Source: Nocardia ninae NBRC 108245 | Lineage (GTDB): Bacteria; Actinomycetota; Actinomycetes; Mycobacteriales; Mycobacteriaceae | Direction of reading: 5' to 3' | Length of the DNA: 64,000 nucleotides | NCBI RefSeq assembly: GCF_007990755.1 | Contig: NZ_BJXA01000001.1 | Location: 124,001 to 188,000, forward strand | Shown here: in pieces, positions 48,370 to 56,277 of the stretch | Numbering within the stretch: the first letter of the stretch is position 1 | How the letters are laid out: every line of letters starts with the position of its first letter | Made by a program: the position numbers and the translations under genes | The notes under the pieces: model-generated | What the model was told of the DNA's origin: nothing | The model's database searches: none | Seen by the model: only the letters and a program-made list of their open reading frames with translations

Positions 48370-49316
48370 CCCTGGCGATCGCACTGATGCTCTACGGCAG
48401 CGCCGTGGCCACGGTCGGCCCGCCGGTACTGCGCAGGCTGACCCGGCGCGGCAACGCGCCACGGCTGGGCATCATCGCCTGGGTCGTCGCGATCGTCGGC
48501 GCGCTCGGCTCGTGGGCCGCGGCGGCGACCATGCTCACCGTCGAATTCGCCACCTACTGGGGACATCCGCACGACGCGCTGCGCGCCTGCTTCGCGATCA
48601 TGTGGACCCCGATCCACGAGGACGGCACCGGCGCGACCAAAGCCGCCACGTTCGCGGTCGGCGCGCTGGTCGCCACCTGCACCATCGCCGTGGTGGCCCG
48701 GGCGGTCACGGTGGTGCGCGAGATGCGCAAGCGCACCCAGGAACACGCGAAAGCGTTGCGACTGGTCGGGCGCCGGGTGCCCGGACTGGCCGCGCTGGTC
48801 CTGGATTCGCCGGAGCGCCAAGCCTATTGCGTGCCGGGCCGGCCCGACACCATCGTCGTCACCAGCGCCGCGGTCGAGGCGTTGGCGCCCGATCAGCTCG
48901 CGGCGGTCCTGGCGCACGAACGCGCCCACCTTTCCGGCAGGCACGCCCCGCTCACCGCGGTACTGCGTGCGATCGCCACCACGTTGCCGGGCCTGCGCCT
49001 GGTCACCGCGGGCGCCGCCGAGATCGCCCGGCTGCTCGAGATGTGCGCCGACGACAAAGCGGCGCGCACCCACGGCTCGGCACCGCTGCTCGGCGGACTA
49101 CTGGTGATCCTCGGCGTCTCCGGCCCGGTCCCCTCGGGCGCGCTGGCCGCCGCGGGCACCGCCGTGCTGGCCAGGGCCGAGCGCCTGGTCGATCCGGTGA
49201 GCCCGATCCGGCGGGCGACCACCCGCACCGCGCTGCTCGGCGTCATCGCGACAACGGTGACCGGATTGGCGTTCGCCGCGGCCACGGTAGCCTTCTGCAG
49301 CGCCGTGTTGGGCTGA
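48366..49316 (+). CDS. M56 family membrane metallopeptidase (BlaR1-like, no sensor domain)
   Basis: A 316-residue protein with helices near 2-20, 35-60, 95-115 and close to the C-terminus. The zinc motif H-E-R-A-H is near residue 185, followed by a downstream C-A-D-D-K-A-A glutamate/aspartate region. The penicillin-binding sensor domain of BlaR1 is absent, as in most actinobacterial members. It is coupled to the BlaI-like gene by ATGA. Its likely role is to respond to envelope or other stress and relieve BlaI repression. Confidence 0.88.
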   Translation: MTLAIALMLYGSAVATVGPPVLRRLTRRGNAPRLGIIAWVVAIVGALGSWAAAATMLTVEFATYWGHPHDALRACFAIMWTPIHEDGTGATKAATFAVGALVATCTIAVVARAVTVVREMRKRTQEHAKALRLVGRRVPGLAALVLDSPERQAYCVPGRPDTIVVTSAAVEALAPDQLAAVLAHERAHLSGRHAPLTAVLRAIATTLPGLRLVTAGAAEIARLLEMCADDKAARTHGSAPLLGGLLVILGVSGPVPSGALAAAGTAVLARAERLVDPVSPIRRATTRTALLGVIATTVTGLAFAAATVAFCSAVLG

Positions 49317-49333
49317 AGATCGAAGGAGTACCT

Positions 49334-50440
49334 GTGCGCCTCACCTGGGATCAGGTTTTCACGTGGCGGCTGCGCAGGCAGTACGTCGCGGCACCCGCTA
49401 CGCAGCTGACCGAGATCGTGGCTCGGTTGTGCGGGGTGCAGGCCCAGGTCACCTCGGCCGCGGAACTGGCAGTGGCGCTACGTGGTTCGGCCCCGCAAGC
49501 GGGTGCGCTGGTCGGTGCGCTCAATGACCGAACTCTGATCAAGACGTGGGCGATGCGCGGCACGCTGCACGCGCTCACCCTGGATCTCGCCGCGGCTTAC
49601 CTTTCCCTGCTCGCGTCGGCGCGCACCTGGGAGCGACCGGTGTGGGAGCGCAACTTCGGCGCCTCGCCCGCCGAGGTCGCGGCGCTGACCGAGCGGGTGC
49701 GGGAGGTGCTCGACGGCGCGGTGCTCACTCGCGAGGAACTGGTCGAGGCGATCATCGCCGACCCCCCGTTCCATCGGCTCGGTGAGCAGCTACGCTCCGG
49801 CTGGGGCGCGTTGCTCAAACCCCTTGCCTGGCAAGGGGCGATCTGCCACGGCCCGGCCCAGGGCAGCAAGATAACCTTCGCCGATCCGGCACAGCTGGTC
49901 GATGGCTGGCCGGGCTTGCCGGAGCCCGATGTCGCGGCGCCGTTGGCGATCACCGCTTACCTCGGCGCCTACGGGCCCGCGACACCAGAGGCGTTCGACG
50001 CCTGGCTCAGCCGCGGTAGCTTGCGCAAAACCGTGCTGCGCCGCTGGTTTTCGGAGCTGGGGGAGACGGTCACCGAGGTCGAGGTCGAGGGCCGATCGGG
50101 TTATCTACTGACCGAACACCTCGACGAGCTCGCCGCGACGAAGCCGACGAAGGCGGTGCACCTGCTCGGCGGCTTCGACCAGTACGTCCTAGGTCCGGGC
50201 ACCGCCGACACCGTGCTGCTGCCGGGGGATCATCGTGCGAAGGTCAGCCGCACCGCGGGCTGGATCTCACCGATCGTGGTCGTCGGCGGTCGCATCGCCG
50301 GTACGTGGGAACTCGCCGACGACACGGTGACCGTGGCGATGTTCGACGGTGCGCCGCTGCCGCGGAAGGGTTTCGATGCGGCGCTCGAGCGCCTGGCCGA
50401 GGCCCTCGGCCGCGACGCGCTGACCGTGCACGCCGGTTGA
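49334..50440 (+). CDS. Winged-helix DNA-binding domain protein (HTH_42 type)
   Basis: A 368-residue protein of the crosslink-repair-glycosylase-like HTH_42 family. It begins with R-L-T-W-D-Q-V-F-T-W-R-L-R-R-Q, then V-A-R-L-C-G-V-Q-A-Q-V, and has M-R-G-T-L-H-A-L and G-G-F-D-Q-Y-V-L-G-P-G, all usual in the family. Some relatives unhook interstrand DNA crosslinks, but others are unstudied. AAGGAG lies six bases before the GTG at 49334. It is 17 bases after the M56 gene and may be cotranscribed with it. A short decayed copy of part of it lies at 50522. Confidence 0.85.
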   Translation: MRLTWDQVFTWRLRRQYVAAPATQLTEIVARLCGVQAQVTSAAELAVALRGSAPQAGALVGALNDRTLIKTWAMRGTLHALTLDLAAAYLSLLASARTWERPVWERNFGASPAEVAALTERVREVLDGAVLTREELVEAIIADPPFHRLGEQLRSGWGALLKPLAWQGAICHGPAQGSKITFADPAQLVDGWPGLPEPDVAAPLAITAYLGAYGPATPEAFDAWLSRGSLRKTVLRRWFSELGETVTEVEVEGRSGYLLTEHLDELAATKPTKAVHLLGGFDQYVLGPGTADTVLLPGDHRAKVSRTAGWISPIVVVGGRIAGTWELADDTVTVAMFDGAPLPRKGFDAALERLAEALGRDALTVHAG

Positions 50441-50521
50441 TCCGCAGCACGTTGACGTATTCGCACCTACTCGACTCGAATTCGGCCTGCCGGGCGATGC
50501 CGAGATCGTCTGCGTGGCGGC

Positions 50522-50585
50522 ATTTTGCGCAAAGCCGTACCGCGCCGATGGTTTTCGAGGCTGACGGAGACGGTCACCGAGGTCG
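50522..50585 (+). pseudogene. Decayed fragment of a winged-helix (HTH_42) gene
   Basis: About 64 bases match 50023-50086 of the intact gene with roughly a dozen differences. It still reads L-R-K-A-V-P-R-R-W-F-S-R-L-T-E-T-V-T-E-V-E against L-R-K-T-V-L-R-R-W-F-S-E-L-G-E-T-V-T-E-V-E. Likeness stops on both sides. It is a remnant of a duplicated gene. Confidence 0.7.
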
Positions 50586-50653
50586 AATCAGCCAGTTCGG
50601 TTGACCGAGTAACGCAGGCGGGGTCGGCGGTGACACACCTCGATACCCCGGGA

Positions 50654-51412
50654 CTACCGTGCCCTGTACTTCTTACGTTGCGCCACATAGTGCTCGAGCC
50701 CGTCGAGGATCCGTTGCAGACCGAAGTCGAAGTGGTCGAAGGTGCCGTCGAAGGCGTCGTCATCGAGGGAACTCATGACGGGATAGCGACCGCTGGCCAT
50801 GGCCACTTCCAACCGGGGAGCCTGTGCGTCCCAGAATTCCTGGTTGGTCAGACCCGTCTTGCGCTCGGCTTCTTGCGCGAATAACTGGGTGCGCGCGGCA
50901 CTCCCGACGTAGCCGTCGATCAGGATGACCACCGAGATCAGCTCCCGATCCGGCAAGCCCATCGGCCGAATCGCGGTTAGGAACAACTCCATTCCCTCGA
51001 CCGCACTGGGTCCGAGCACCGGCCGGGTCTGGTTGACCTCGACCAGCCACGGATGGCGCCGGAACAGCGCGAGACCGCGATGGGCCATGGCTTCCAGCGC
51101 GCCGCGCCAGTCGCCGTCCGGGGTGGGTTCGGCGGCGGGTTGCTGCACGCGGTCGAGCATCACGTCGAGCAGTTCGGACTTGCCGGGGAGGTAGCGATAC
51201 AGCGACATGGTGCCGGTGCCGAGCTGGGTGGCGACCCGGCGCATGGTGACGGCCGCGAGCCCTTCACTGTCGGCCACCTCGATGGCGGCCTCCACGATGC
51301 GATCGAGCGTGAGACCCGGTTTCGGACCGCGGCTCGGGCGCGGGCCGGAGTCCCACAGCAGATCGAGAGTGCGTGCGAGGTCACCGCTTCCGCTGGTCTC
51401 CGTGCTCGTCAT
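50654..51412 (-). CDS. TetR family regulator with TetR_C ligand domain
   Basis: A 252-residue repressor. After a 35-residue leader, the DNA-binding domain reads L-T-L-D-R-I-V-E-A-A-I-E-V-A-D and T-M-R-R-V-A-T-Q-L-G-T-G-T-M-S-L-Y-R-Y; the rest resembles the tetracycline-repressor C-terminal family. ATG at 51412 is the likely start; upstream codons in frame are a shadow of the ABC gene. A perfect 19-base inverted repeat lies between it and the divergent exporter operon, so it very probably controls both. Confidence 0.9.
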   Translation of the reverse strand: MTSTETSGSGDLARTLDLLWDSGPRPSRGPKPGLTLDRIVEAAIEVADSEGLAAVTMRRVATQLGTGTMSLYRYLPGKSELLDVMLDRVQQPAAEPTPDGDWRGALEAMAHRGLALFRRHPWLVEVNQTRPVLGPSAVEGMELFLTAIRPMGLPDRELISVVILIDGYVGSAARTQLFAQEAERKTGLTNQEFWDAQAPRLEVAMASGRYPVMSSLDDDAFDGTFDHFDFGLQRILDGLEHYVAQRKKYRAR

Positions 51413-51437
51413 GGTGGCAACAATAGCCGCTTGGCAA

Positions 51438-51485
51438 GAAACTGGGTACGTTGTACTCTTAATCGGGTACAACGTACCCAGTTTC
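51438..51485. promoter_or_regulatory. Perfect 19-bp inverted-repeat operator of the TetR-exporter locus
   Basis: GAAACTGGGTACGTTGTAC at 51438-51456 is repeated exactly in inverse at 51467-51485, with ten A/T-rich bases between. Each arm also contains GTACGTTGTAC, a smaller palindrome, so two repressor dimers may bind side by side. It lies 25 bases from the TetR ATG and 29 from the ABC gene start. Confidence 0.85.
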
Positions 51486-51514
51486 GCGGGTGCGGTACGA
51501 ATCGGAGGGTTTGA

Positions 51515-52474
51515 GTGAACGAATACGCGGTCTTCGCCGAGGGTCTGGGGAAGAGTTACGGGGACAAACGGGCCCTGGACGGTTTCGATCTCACCGTGCG
51601 CCGCGGCACGGTGCACGGGCTGCTCGGGCCGAACGGGGCGGGCAAGACCACGGCGGTGCGCATCCTGTCCACGCTGATCCGGCTCGATGAGGGCCACGCC
51701 ACCGTGGCGGGGTTGAACGTGGCGCGGGAGCCGCGTGCGGTCCGCGCTCGCATCGGGCTCACCGGTCAGTACGCGGCGGTGGACGAGGTGCTCACCGGGC
51801 GGCAGAACCTGGAAATGTTCGGCAGGCTCTTCCATTTGGGCGGCAAGCGCGCGAAGCAGCGGGCTGAAGAACTGCTGGCGCAGTTCGCCCTCGTCGACGC
51901 GGCCGACAAGGGAGTCGGCGACTACAGCGGCGGCATGCGACGCCGACTCGATCTGGCGGCCTCGATGATCCTGGCACCGGAGGTGCTGTTCCTCGACGAG
52001 CCGACGACCGGGCTGGACCCGCGCAGCCGCGGCGAGGTGTGGGAGTCGGTGCGCGCGTTGGTCGCCGACGGCACCACGGTGCTGCTCACCACCCAATACC
52101 TGGAGGAGGCGGACAAACTGGCGTCCCGGATCACCGTGATCGATCAGGGTCGCGCGATTGCCGACAACACCCCGGACGGACTGAAGAACACGATCGGCGG
52201 CGACCTCATCGAGGTGATCGCGGCCGACGCCGTCGACCTACCCGCGGTGGCCAAGCTGGTGGCGCGGGTCTGTGACGGCGAACCCGACATCGACGAGGTA
52301 CTGCGCCGGGTGCACGCACCAGTCGCCGACCGCGTCGGCGCGCTCACCGAGGTGGCGCGCACCTTGCAGGACGAGCGAATCACGGTCGAGGACATCGGCT
52401 TGCGCAGGCCCAGCCTCGACGATGTCTTCCTGCACCTGACCGGACATCGCACGAGCACGGAGGCGGCGGCCTGA
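51515..52474 (+). CDS. ABC transporter ATP-binding protein, DrrA-like
   Basis: A 319-residue ATPase of the daunorubicin-resistance family. Walker A is G-P-N-G-A-G-K-T-T near 40, the signature is Y-S-G-G-M-R-R-R-L, and Walker B is [13 protein letters not shown]-terminal domain of about 90 residues ends [13 protein letters not shown], as in DrrA. GTG at 51515 has GGAGGG five bases upstream. The stop overlaps the permease ATG (TGATG). It should export a hydrophobic drug or lipid under TetR control. Confidence 0.93.
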   Translation: MNEYAVFAEGLGKSYGDKRALDGFDLTVRRGTVHGLLGPNGAGKTTAVRILSTLIRLDEGHATVAGLNVAREPRAVRARIGLTGQYAAVDEVLTGRQNLEMFGRLFHLGGKRAKQRAEELLAQFALVDAADKGVGDYSGGMRRRLDLAASMILAPEVLFLDEPTTGLDPRSRGEVWESVRALVADGTTVLLTTQYLEEADKLASRITVIDQGRAIADNTPDGLKNTIGGDLIEVIAADAVDLPAVAKLVARVCDGEPDIDEVLRRVHAPVADRVGALTEVARTLQDERITVEDIGLRRPSLDDVFLHLTGHRTSTEAAA

Positions 52475-53298
52475 TGACAACCATGGATCTCACCCCGGCG
52501 AAGTCGCGGTCGCGGGCGTACTGGGCGGTCGCGGACAGCTGGAATGTGGTGCGGCGCGGGCTGACCCACTATCAGCGCATGCCGGTGAACATCGCCTGGC
52601 AGCTCGGCTTCCCGATCCTGTCGGTGCTGCTGTACGGGTATGTGTTCGGCAGCGCGATGACGGTGCCCGGCGGCGGTGACTACCGGGACTTCCTGATGCC
52701 GGGCATGTTCGTCATGACGATGGCGTTCGGGTTCATCAACACCGCGACGGTGATGGTGCACGACGCCACCAAGGGGGTCATCGATCGGTTCCGTTCGATG
52801 CCGATGGCACCGTCGGCGGTGGTGGCCGGCCGTGGTGTCACCGATCTGATCGTGGCGTGCGCGGAGTTGACGATCCTGATGCTCACCGCACTGGTCATCG
52901 GCTGGCGTCCCGAAGGCGGCATCCTCGGTGGGCTGGCGGCTTTCGCGCTGTTGCTGTGGTTGCGGTCCGCGCTGATCTGGGTCGGGGTGTGGCTGGGTCT
53001 GATGGTGCCGAATCCGGAGGCGGCGGGCGGGCTGTTCGCGGTCGCCTTCCCGCTGACGATGATCTCGAGCATTTTCGTTGCCCCGCAGTTGATGCCGAGC
53101 TGGCTGGGCGCGATCGCCTCGTGGAACCCGATCTCCTCGACGGCCGCGGCCACGCGTGAGCTGTTCGGTTCACCGTCGGGTAGTGGCGATTCCTGGATCG
53201 AGCAGCATGCGCTGCTGATGGGCGCGGTGTGGCCGCTGATTCTCACGGCGGTGTTCCTGCCGCTGGCGGTGCGTCGTTTCCAGCGGCTGAGCCGTTAG
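52474..53298 (+). CDS. ABC-2 type permease, DrrB-like
   Basis: A 274-residue membrane subunit with six helices. [15 protein letters not shown] follows the second helix and is the conserved ABC-2 segment of DrrB proteins; N-P-E-A-A-G-G-L-F lies later. It overlaps the ATPase gene by one base and is the second and last gene of the operon, ending before a strong hairpin. Confidence 0.92.
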   Translation: MTTMDLTPAKSRSRAYWAVADSWNVVRRGLTHYQRMPVNIAWQLGFPILSVLLYGYVFGSAMTVPGGGDYRDFLMPGMFVMTMAFGFINTATVMVHDATKGVIDRFRSMPMAPSAVVAGRGVTDLIVACAELTILMLTALVIGWRPEGGILGGLAAFALLLWLRSALIWVGVWLGLMVPNPEAAGGLFAVAFPLTMISSIFVAPQLMPSWLGAIASWNPISSTAAATRELFGSPSGSGDSWIEQHALLMGAVWPLILTAVFLPLAVRRFQRLSR

Positions 53299-53304
53299 AA
53301 AGCG

Positions 53305-53341
53305 TTCGGTGCCCGGCAGTTTCGCACTGCCGGGCACCGAA
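53305..53341. terminator. Bidirectional hairpin terminator
   Basis: TTCGGTGCCCGGCAGT at 53305-53320 pairs perfectly with ACTGCCGGGCACCGAA at 53326-53341 with loop TTCGC. It lies between the convergent permease and VOC genes. Confidence 0.9.
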
Positions 53342-53362
53342 CATGCCAGAACTCAGGTCTGT

Positions 53363-53728
53363 TCAGTCCAGACAGAACTCGTTGCCTTCGATGTCCTGCA
53401 TCAGCAGGCAGGACTCGTTGTCGTCATCGGCCTCCAGCAGGTGCAGGCGTACCGCGCCGAGCGGGATCAGTCGTGCGCATTCGGCCTCCAAGGCGGCCAC
53501 GCGCTCCACGCCCACGAGCCCGGTGCCGACCCGCACATCGATATGCACCCGGTTCTTGACCACTTTGCCCTCGGGCACGCGCTGGAAGTACAGGCGCGGG
53601 CCCACACCCGTGGGATCGACGGCTGCCGTCCCTTGGTGCTCGTAGCCCAGCACCTCGGACCAGAAGCGGGCGACGCGCTCGGGTTCGGCGCAGTCGAAAG
53701 TGACTTGGATCTGTTTGACCGATGTCAT
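53363..53728 (-). CDS. VOC (glyoxalase/bleomycin-resistance fold) protein
   Basis: A 121-residue single VOC domain. It begins I-Q-V-T-F-D-C-A-E-P-E-R-V-A-R-F-W-S-E-V-L-G-Y, has R-V-H-I-D-V-R-V, and ends M-Q-D-I-E-G-N-E-F-C-L-D, the usual actinobacterial glyoxalase-like pattern. Substrate unknown; some members bind drugs, others are enzymes. The ATG at 53728 begins the family pattern; the open frame upstream is a shadow of the Nudix gene. Confidence 0.9.
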   Translation of the reverse strand: MTSVKQIQVTFDCAEPERVARFWSEVLGYEHQGTAAVDPTGVGPRLYFQRVPEGKVVKNRVHIDVRVGTGLVGVERVAALEAECARLIPLGAVRLHLLEADDDNESCLLMQDIEGNEFCLD

Positions 53729-53917
53729 CGGTTCACCATAGTGGCGCGCTCCCCGGGGGAGACACTGAATTTCCTTGCCCCCATGGAGTGCGCCGCCGCC
53801 CCAAGACATCGGCGCGCCTGGGGGTGCACTGCCGCAGCCCGCGTCGCTGCCGGCCGCCGCGTGCAAATCGCCGGTGTCGCTCTGAGTGCCCGGTCCGTCA
53901 CTGGTTAGGGTGCGAGG

Positions 53918-54319
53918 GTGGACGGGCAGCTGATCGACACAGTCGCATGGGTGCGGATCGAGGGCGGGCGGATCCTGTGTGCTCGCCCGCGCGGCAAGGA
54001 TGTGTTCTACATCCCCGGCGGCAAGCGCGAAGGCACCGAGACCGATCTGGAGACGCTGGTGCGCGAGATCGAGGAAGAGCTGACTGTCGCGTTGCTGCCC
54101 GAAACAGTCGCGCACGTCGGCACCTACGAAGCGGTACACGCGCCAGCGGAAAGACTGGTGGTGCGGATGAGCTGCTACACCGCCGACTACCGCGGCACCC
54201 TCGCCGCCAGTAGCGAGATCGAGGAGATGGCGTGGTTCAGTTACGCCGACCGCGCGCTGGTGCCCCCGGTGGATCAGTTGCTGTTCGACGATCTGGTGGA
54301 TGCGGGCCGATTGCGCTGA
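53918..54319 (+). CDS. Nudix hydrolase
   Basis: A 133-residue Nudix-fold pyrophosphatase. The Nudix box is complete: G-G-K-R-E-G-T-E-T-D-L-E followed by R-E-I-E-E-E-L-T. Substrate cannot be told; nucleotide sugars, oxidised nucleotides and dinucleotides are possibilities. GTG at 53918 is the likely start (M-D-G-Q-L-I-D). Confidence 0.9.
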   Translation: MDGQLIDTVAWVRIEGGRILCARPRGKDVFYIPGGKREGTETDLETLVREIEEELTVALLPETVAHVGTYEAVHAPAERLVVRMSCYTADYRGTLAASSEIEEMAWFSYADRALVPPVDQLLFDDLVDAGRLR

Positions 54320-54350
54320 GCCACCGGCACAACCCGCTACGGTCGGCTGC

Positions 54351-54848
54351 ATGAGTGTGTTCCCGGCCTGGCTGCGCGGGGCGGCTTACGCCCTGTGGGC
54401 GCTTCCCCTCGCGGTCGGCCCGGTCGCCCCGCGACTACGCGTTCCTCGGCGACTACTCGGCGAACCCATCACTCCGCGTGACCGTTTGGCAGTGCGTGCC
54501 ACTGTGCACCGAGTGCTCAGTGGCGCATTGGGATTGGTGACCTGGTTCTCGGCGTTCCTGGCCGTGCTCGCCATGGTGCGTGGTGTGCTCTACCCGCTGG
54601 TAGCCGCAGATGACTACGAGAACTCCTGGGGTGGGCCCACATTGGCCGGTGCATGGGCGGTACACGCGCTGCTGGGCCTGGGATTGCTGCCGGTGTGTCT
54701 GCTGCTGCTGACCGCGCTCGGCGCGCTACAGGTGCGACTGGCACGCGCGGTGCTCGGCCACGCGGGCTCTCGCTGGCCGATACCGGTGACGGTAGTGCTG
54801 TGCGCCTTGGGTGTGCTGCTGTTCCTGGCCTGGCTGAACCAGATGTGA
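54351..54848 (+). CDS. Conserved membrane protein of unknown function
   Basis: A 165-residue protein with four hydrophobic segments, at about 10-28, 57-78, 100-125 and 143-163. A basic loop (P-R-L-R-V-P-R-R-L-L) follows helix 1. It lies 31 bases after the Nudix gene and may share its transcript. The ATG at 54351 starts the coding pattern. No family is recognised. Confidence 0.75.
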   Translation: MSVFPAWLRGAAYALWALPLAVGPVAPRLRVPRRLLGEPITPRDRLAVRATVHRVLSGALGLVTWFSAFLAVLAMVRGVLYPLVAADDYENSWGGPTLAGAWAVHALLGLGLLPVCLLLLTALGALQVRLARAVLGHAGSRWPIPVTVVLCALGVLLFLAWLNQM

Positions 54849-54860
54849 CCCTGGGAAAAG

Positions 54861-54898
54861 GCTTGCGCCCCGGCGGCTCCGACAGCCGGGGCGCAAGC
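54861..54898. terminator. Bidirectional hairpin terminator
   Basis: GCTTGCGCCCCGGC at 54861-54874 pairs perfectly with GCCGGGGCGCAAGC at 54885-54898. It separates the membrane-protein gene from the convergent conservon and touches the GTPase stop codon. An AAAA run precedes it, giving a U run for the minus-strand transcript. Confidence 0.9.
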
Positions 54899-55498
54899 TC
54901 AGGTGGTGACCGCCGACGGCTGTACCCGCTCGATGAGGTGCTCCACCAACGTCATCAGGACCAGCTTGCACGACCCGCGATCGCGGGCATCACACAGCAG
55001 TACCGGCGTGCTCGGGTCGAGGTCGAGCGCGTCGCGCACCTCGTCGATGGTGTAGACCGGTGCACCGTCGAAGCAGTTGACGCCGACGATGAACGGCAGC
55101 CTGCGCCGTTCGAAGAAGTCCACGGCGGCAAAGGAATTGCCGAGGCGGCGGGTGTCGGCCAGCACGACCGCGCCGAGAGCGCCGCGAGCCAGCTCGTCCC
55201 AGAGGAACCAGAAGCGGTCCTGTCCCGGCGTGCCGAACAGATACAGCACCAGGTCTCGGTCGATGGTGAGCCTGCCGAAGTCCAGGGCGACCGTGGTCGT
55301 TGTCTTCGATTCCACGCCGGACAGATCGTCGACGCCGGTGCTGACCTCGGTGATCAGCTCTTCGGTGCGCAGCGGCGCGACCTCGCTGATCGCCGAGACC
55401 ATGGTCGTCTTGCCGACGCCGAAGCCGCCGGCGACGAGGATCTTGACCGAGGCGGCCAAATGCGGCGTGCCGCTGGGGTCAAAGTTTTCGGATTCCAT
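54899..55498 (-). CDS. Conservon GTPase (CvnD-like)
   Basis: A 199-residue small GTP-binding protein. The P-loop is G-G-F-G-V-G-K-T-T near residue 25, switch II region F-G-T-P-G-Q-D-R-F, and G-V-N-C-F-D stands where N-K-x-D would be, as is typical of conservon ATP/GTP-binding proteins. The start ATG at 55498 lies inside the end of the DUF742 gene (20-base overlap). It is the last gene of a four-gene conservon homologous in order to a known mycobacterial cluster. Conservons are thought to form membrane-associated signalling complexes like eukaryotic G-protein systems. Confidence 0.93.
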   Translation of the reverse strand: MESENFDPSGTPHLAASVKILVAGGFGVGKTTMVSAISEVAPLRTEELITEVSTGVDDLSGVESKTTTTVALDFGRLTIDRDLVLYLFGTPGQDRFWFLWDELARGALGAVVLADTRRLGNSFAAVDFFERRRLPFIVGVNCFDGAPVYTIDEVRDALDLDPSTPVLLCDARDRGSCKLVLMTLVEHLIERVQPSAVTT

Positions 55499-55853
55499 CC
55501 AGTACCGCTCGCAATATGTTGAGGTCTTCGGGCCCGGCTTCCGTCGGTACGGGAGCACGGAATATGAGTTGCCCGTCGCCGATGAGGTCGCCGACGAGGA
55601 TCTTCGTCACCGCGAGCGGTAAACGCAACTGTGCCGACACTTCGGCCACCGATTGCGAAACACGGCACAGCCGAAGGATATCGGCGTATTCGGGTTCCAT
55701 TCGGCGCAGCGGGCTCGCCGATTCGTCGGTGACCACCGACGTGAGCATGTCCAGTTCGGGACCGGCCGCGCTGGTGCGCCCGCGGGTGACCGCGTAGGGG
55801 CGCACCAGCGGACCTGCCGCCTCGTCGAACCAGGGCTCACGCGGGTGCGTCAT
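55479..55853 (-). CDS. DUF742 protein (CvnC-like)
   Basis: A 124-residue protein with the DUF742 pattern: L-V-R-P-Y-A-V-T-R-G-R-T near the start, and a winged-helix-like domain with V-A-E-V-S-A-Q-L-R-L-P-L-A-V-T-K-I-L-V-G-D-L. ATG at 55853 overlaps the roadblock gene stop (ATGA). It probably links the roadblock protein and GTPase of the conservon. Confidence 0.93.
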   Translation of the reverse strand: MTHPREPWFDEAAGPLVRPYAVTRGRTSAAGPELDMLTSVVTDESASPLRRMEPEYADILRLCRVSQSVAEVSAQLRLPLAVTKILVGDLIGDGQLIFRAPVPTEAGPEDLNILRAVLDGIRKL

Positions 55854-56275
55854 GGCAGATTCGACTCGCCCTGTCCGACGAGATCACGCCGTGGCGTGGT
55901 GGACAGATAGGTGCCGACACGTTGCACGGTGAGGTTCATTTCGTAGGCCACCATGCCCAGGTTCGCGGACTCGATCGCTTGCAGCGCAAGGCATGCGTTG
56001 TCACCGGCGGAGGTGACGAACAGCACGGCCCGGTCGAGTTCGATGACGGCCTGGCGGACCCCGCCGCCGTCGAATCGGTTGCCCGCGCTGCGCGCGAGCC
56101 CGTAGAGCGCCGAGGACATCGCGCCGAAGTGTTCGGCGTCTTCGCGGGTCATCGCGCTGGAGCGGCCGAGTAACAGTCCGTCGGTGGACAGCACCACCGC
56201 GTGGCGTACCCCGGCCAGCCGGTCGACGAGATCGTCGAGCAACCAATTGAGATCACCTGTAGGAGAAGCGGACAC
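55850..56275 (-). CDS. Roadblock/LC7 protein (CvnB-like)
   Basis: A 141-residue roadblock-fold protein: L-N-W-L-L-D-D-L-V, V-V-L-S-T-D-G-L-L-L-G and a C-terminal V-A-Y-E-M-N-L-T-V. The GTG at 56275 lies two bases after the kinase stop; the very long upstream frame is a shadow of the kinase gene. Such proteins act as GTPase-activating or docking partners of the conservon GTPase. Confidence 0.92.
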   Translation of the reverse strand: MSASPTGDLNWLLDDLVDRLAGVRHAVVLSTDGLLLGRSSAMTREDAEHFGAMSSALYGLARSAGNRFDGGGVRQAVIELDRAVLFVTSAGDNACLALQAIESANLGMVAYEMNLTVQRVGTYLSTTPRRDLVGQGESNLP

Positions 56276-56277
56276 TC

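Noticed and set aside
48512-49333. N-terminal extension of the winged-helix protein
   Set aside because: It is a shadow of the M56 gene; AAGGAG and the family pattern fix the start at 49334.
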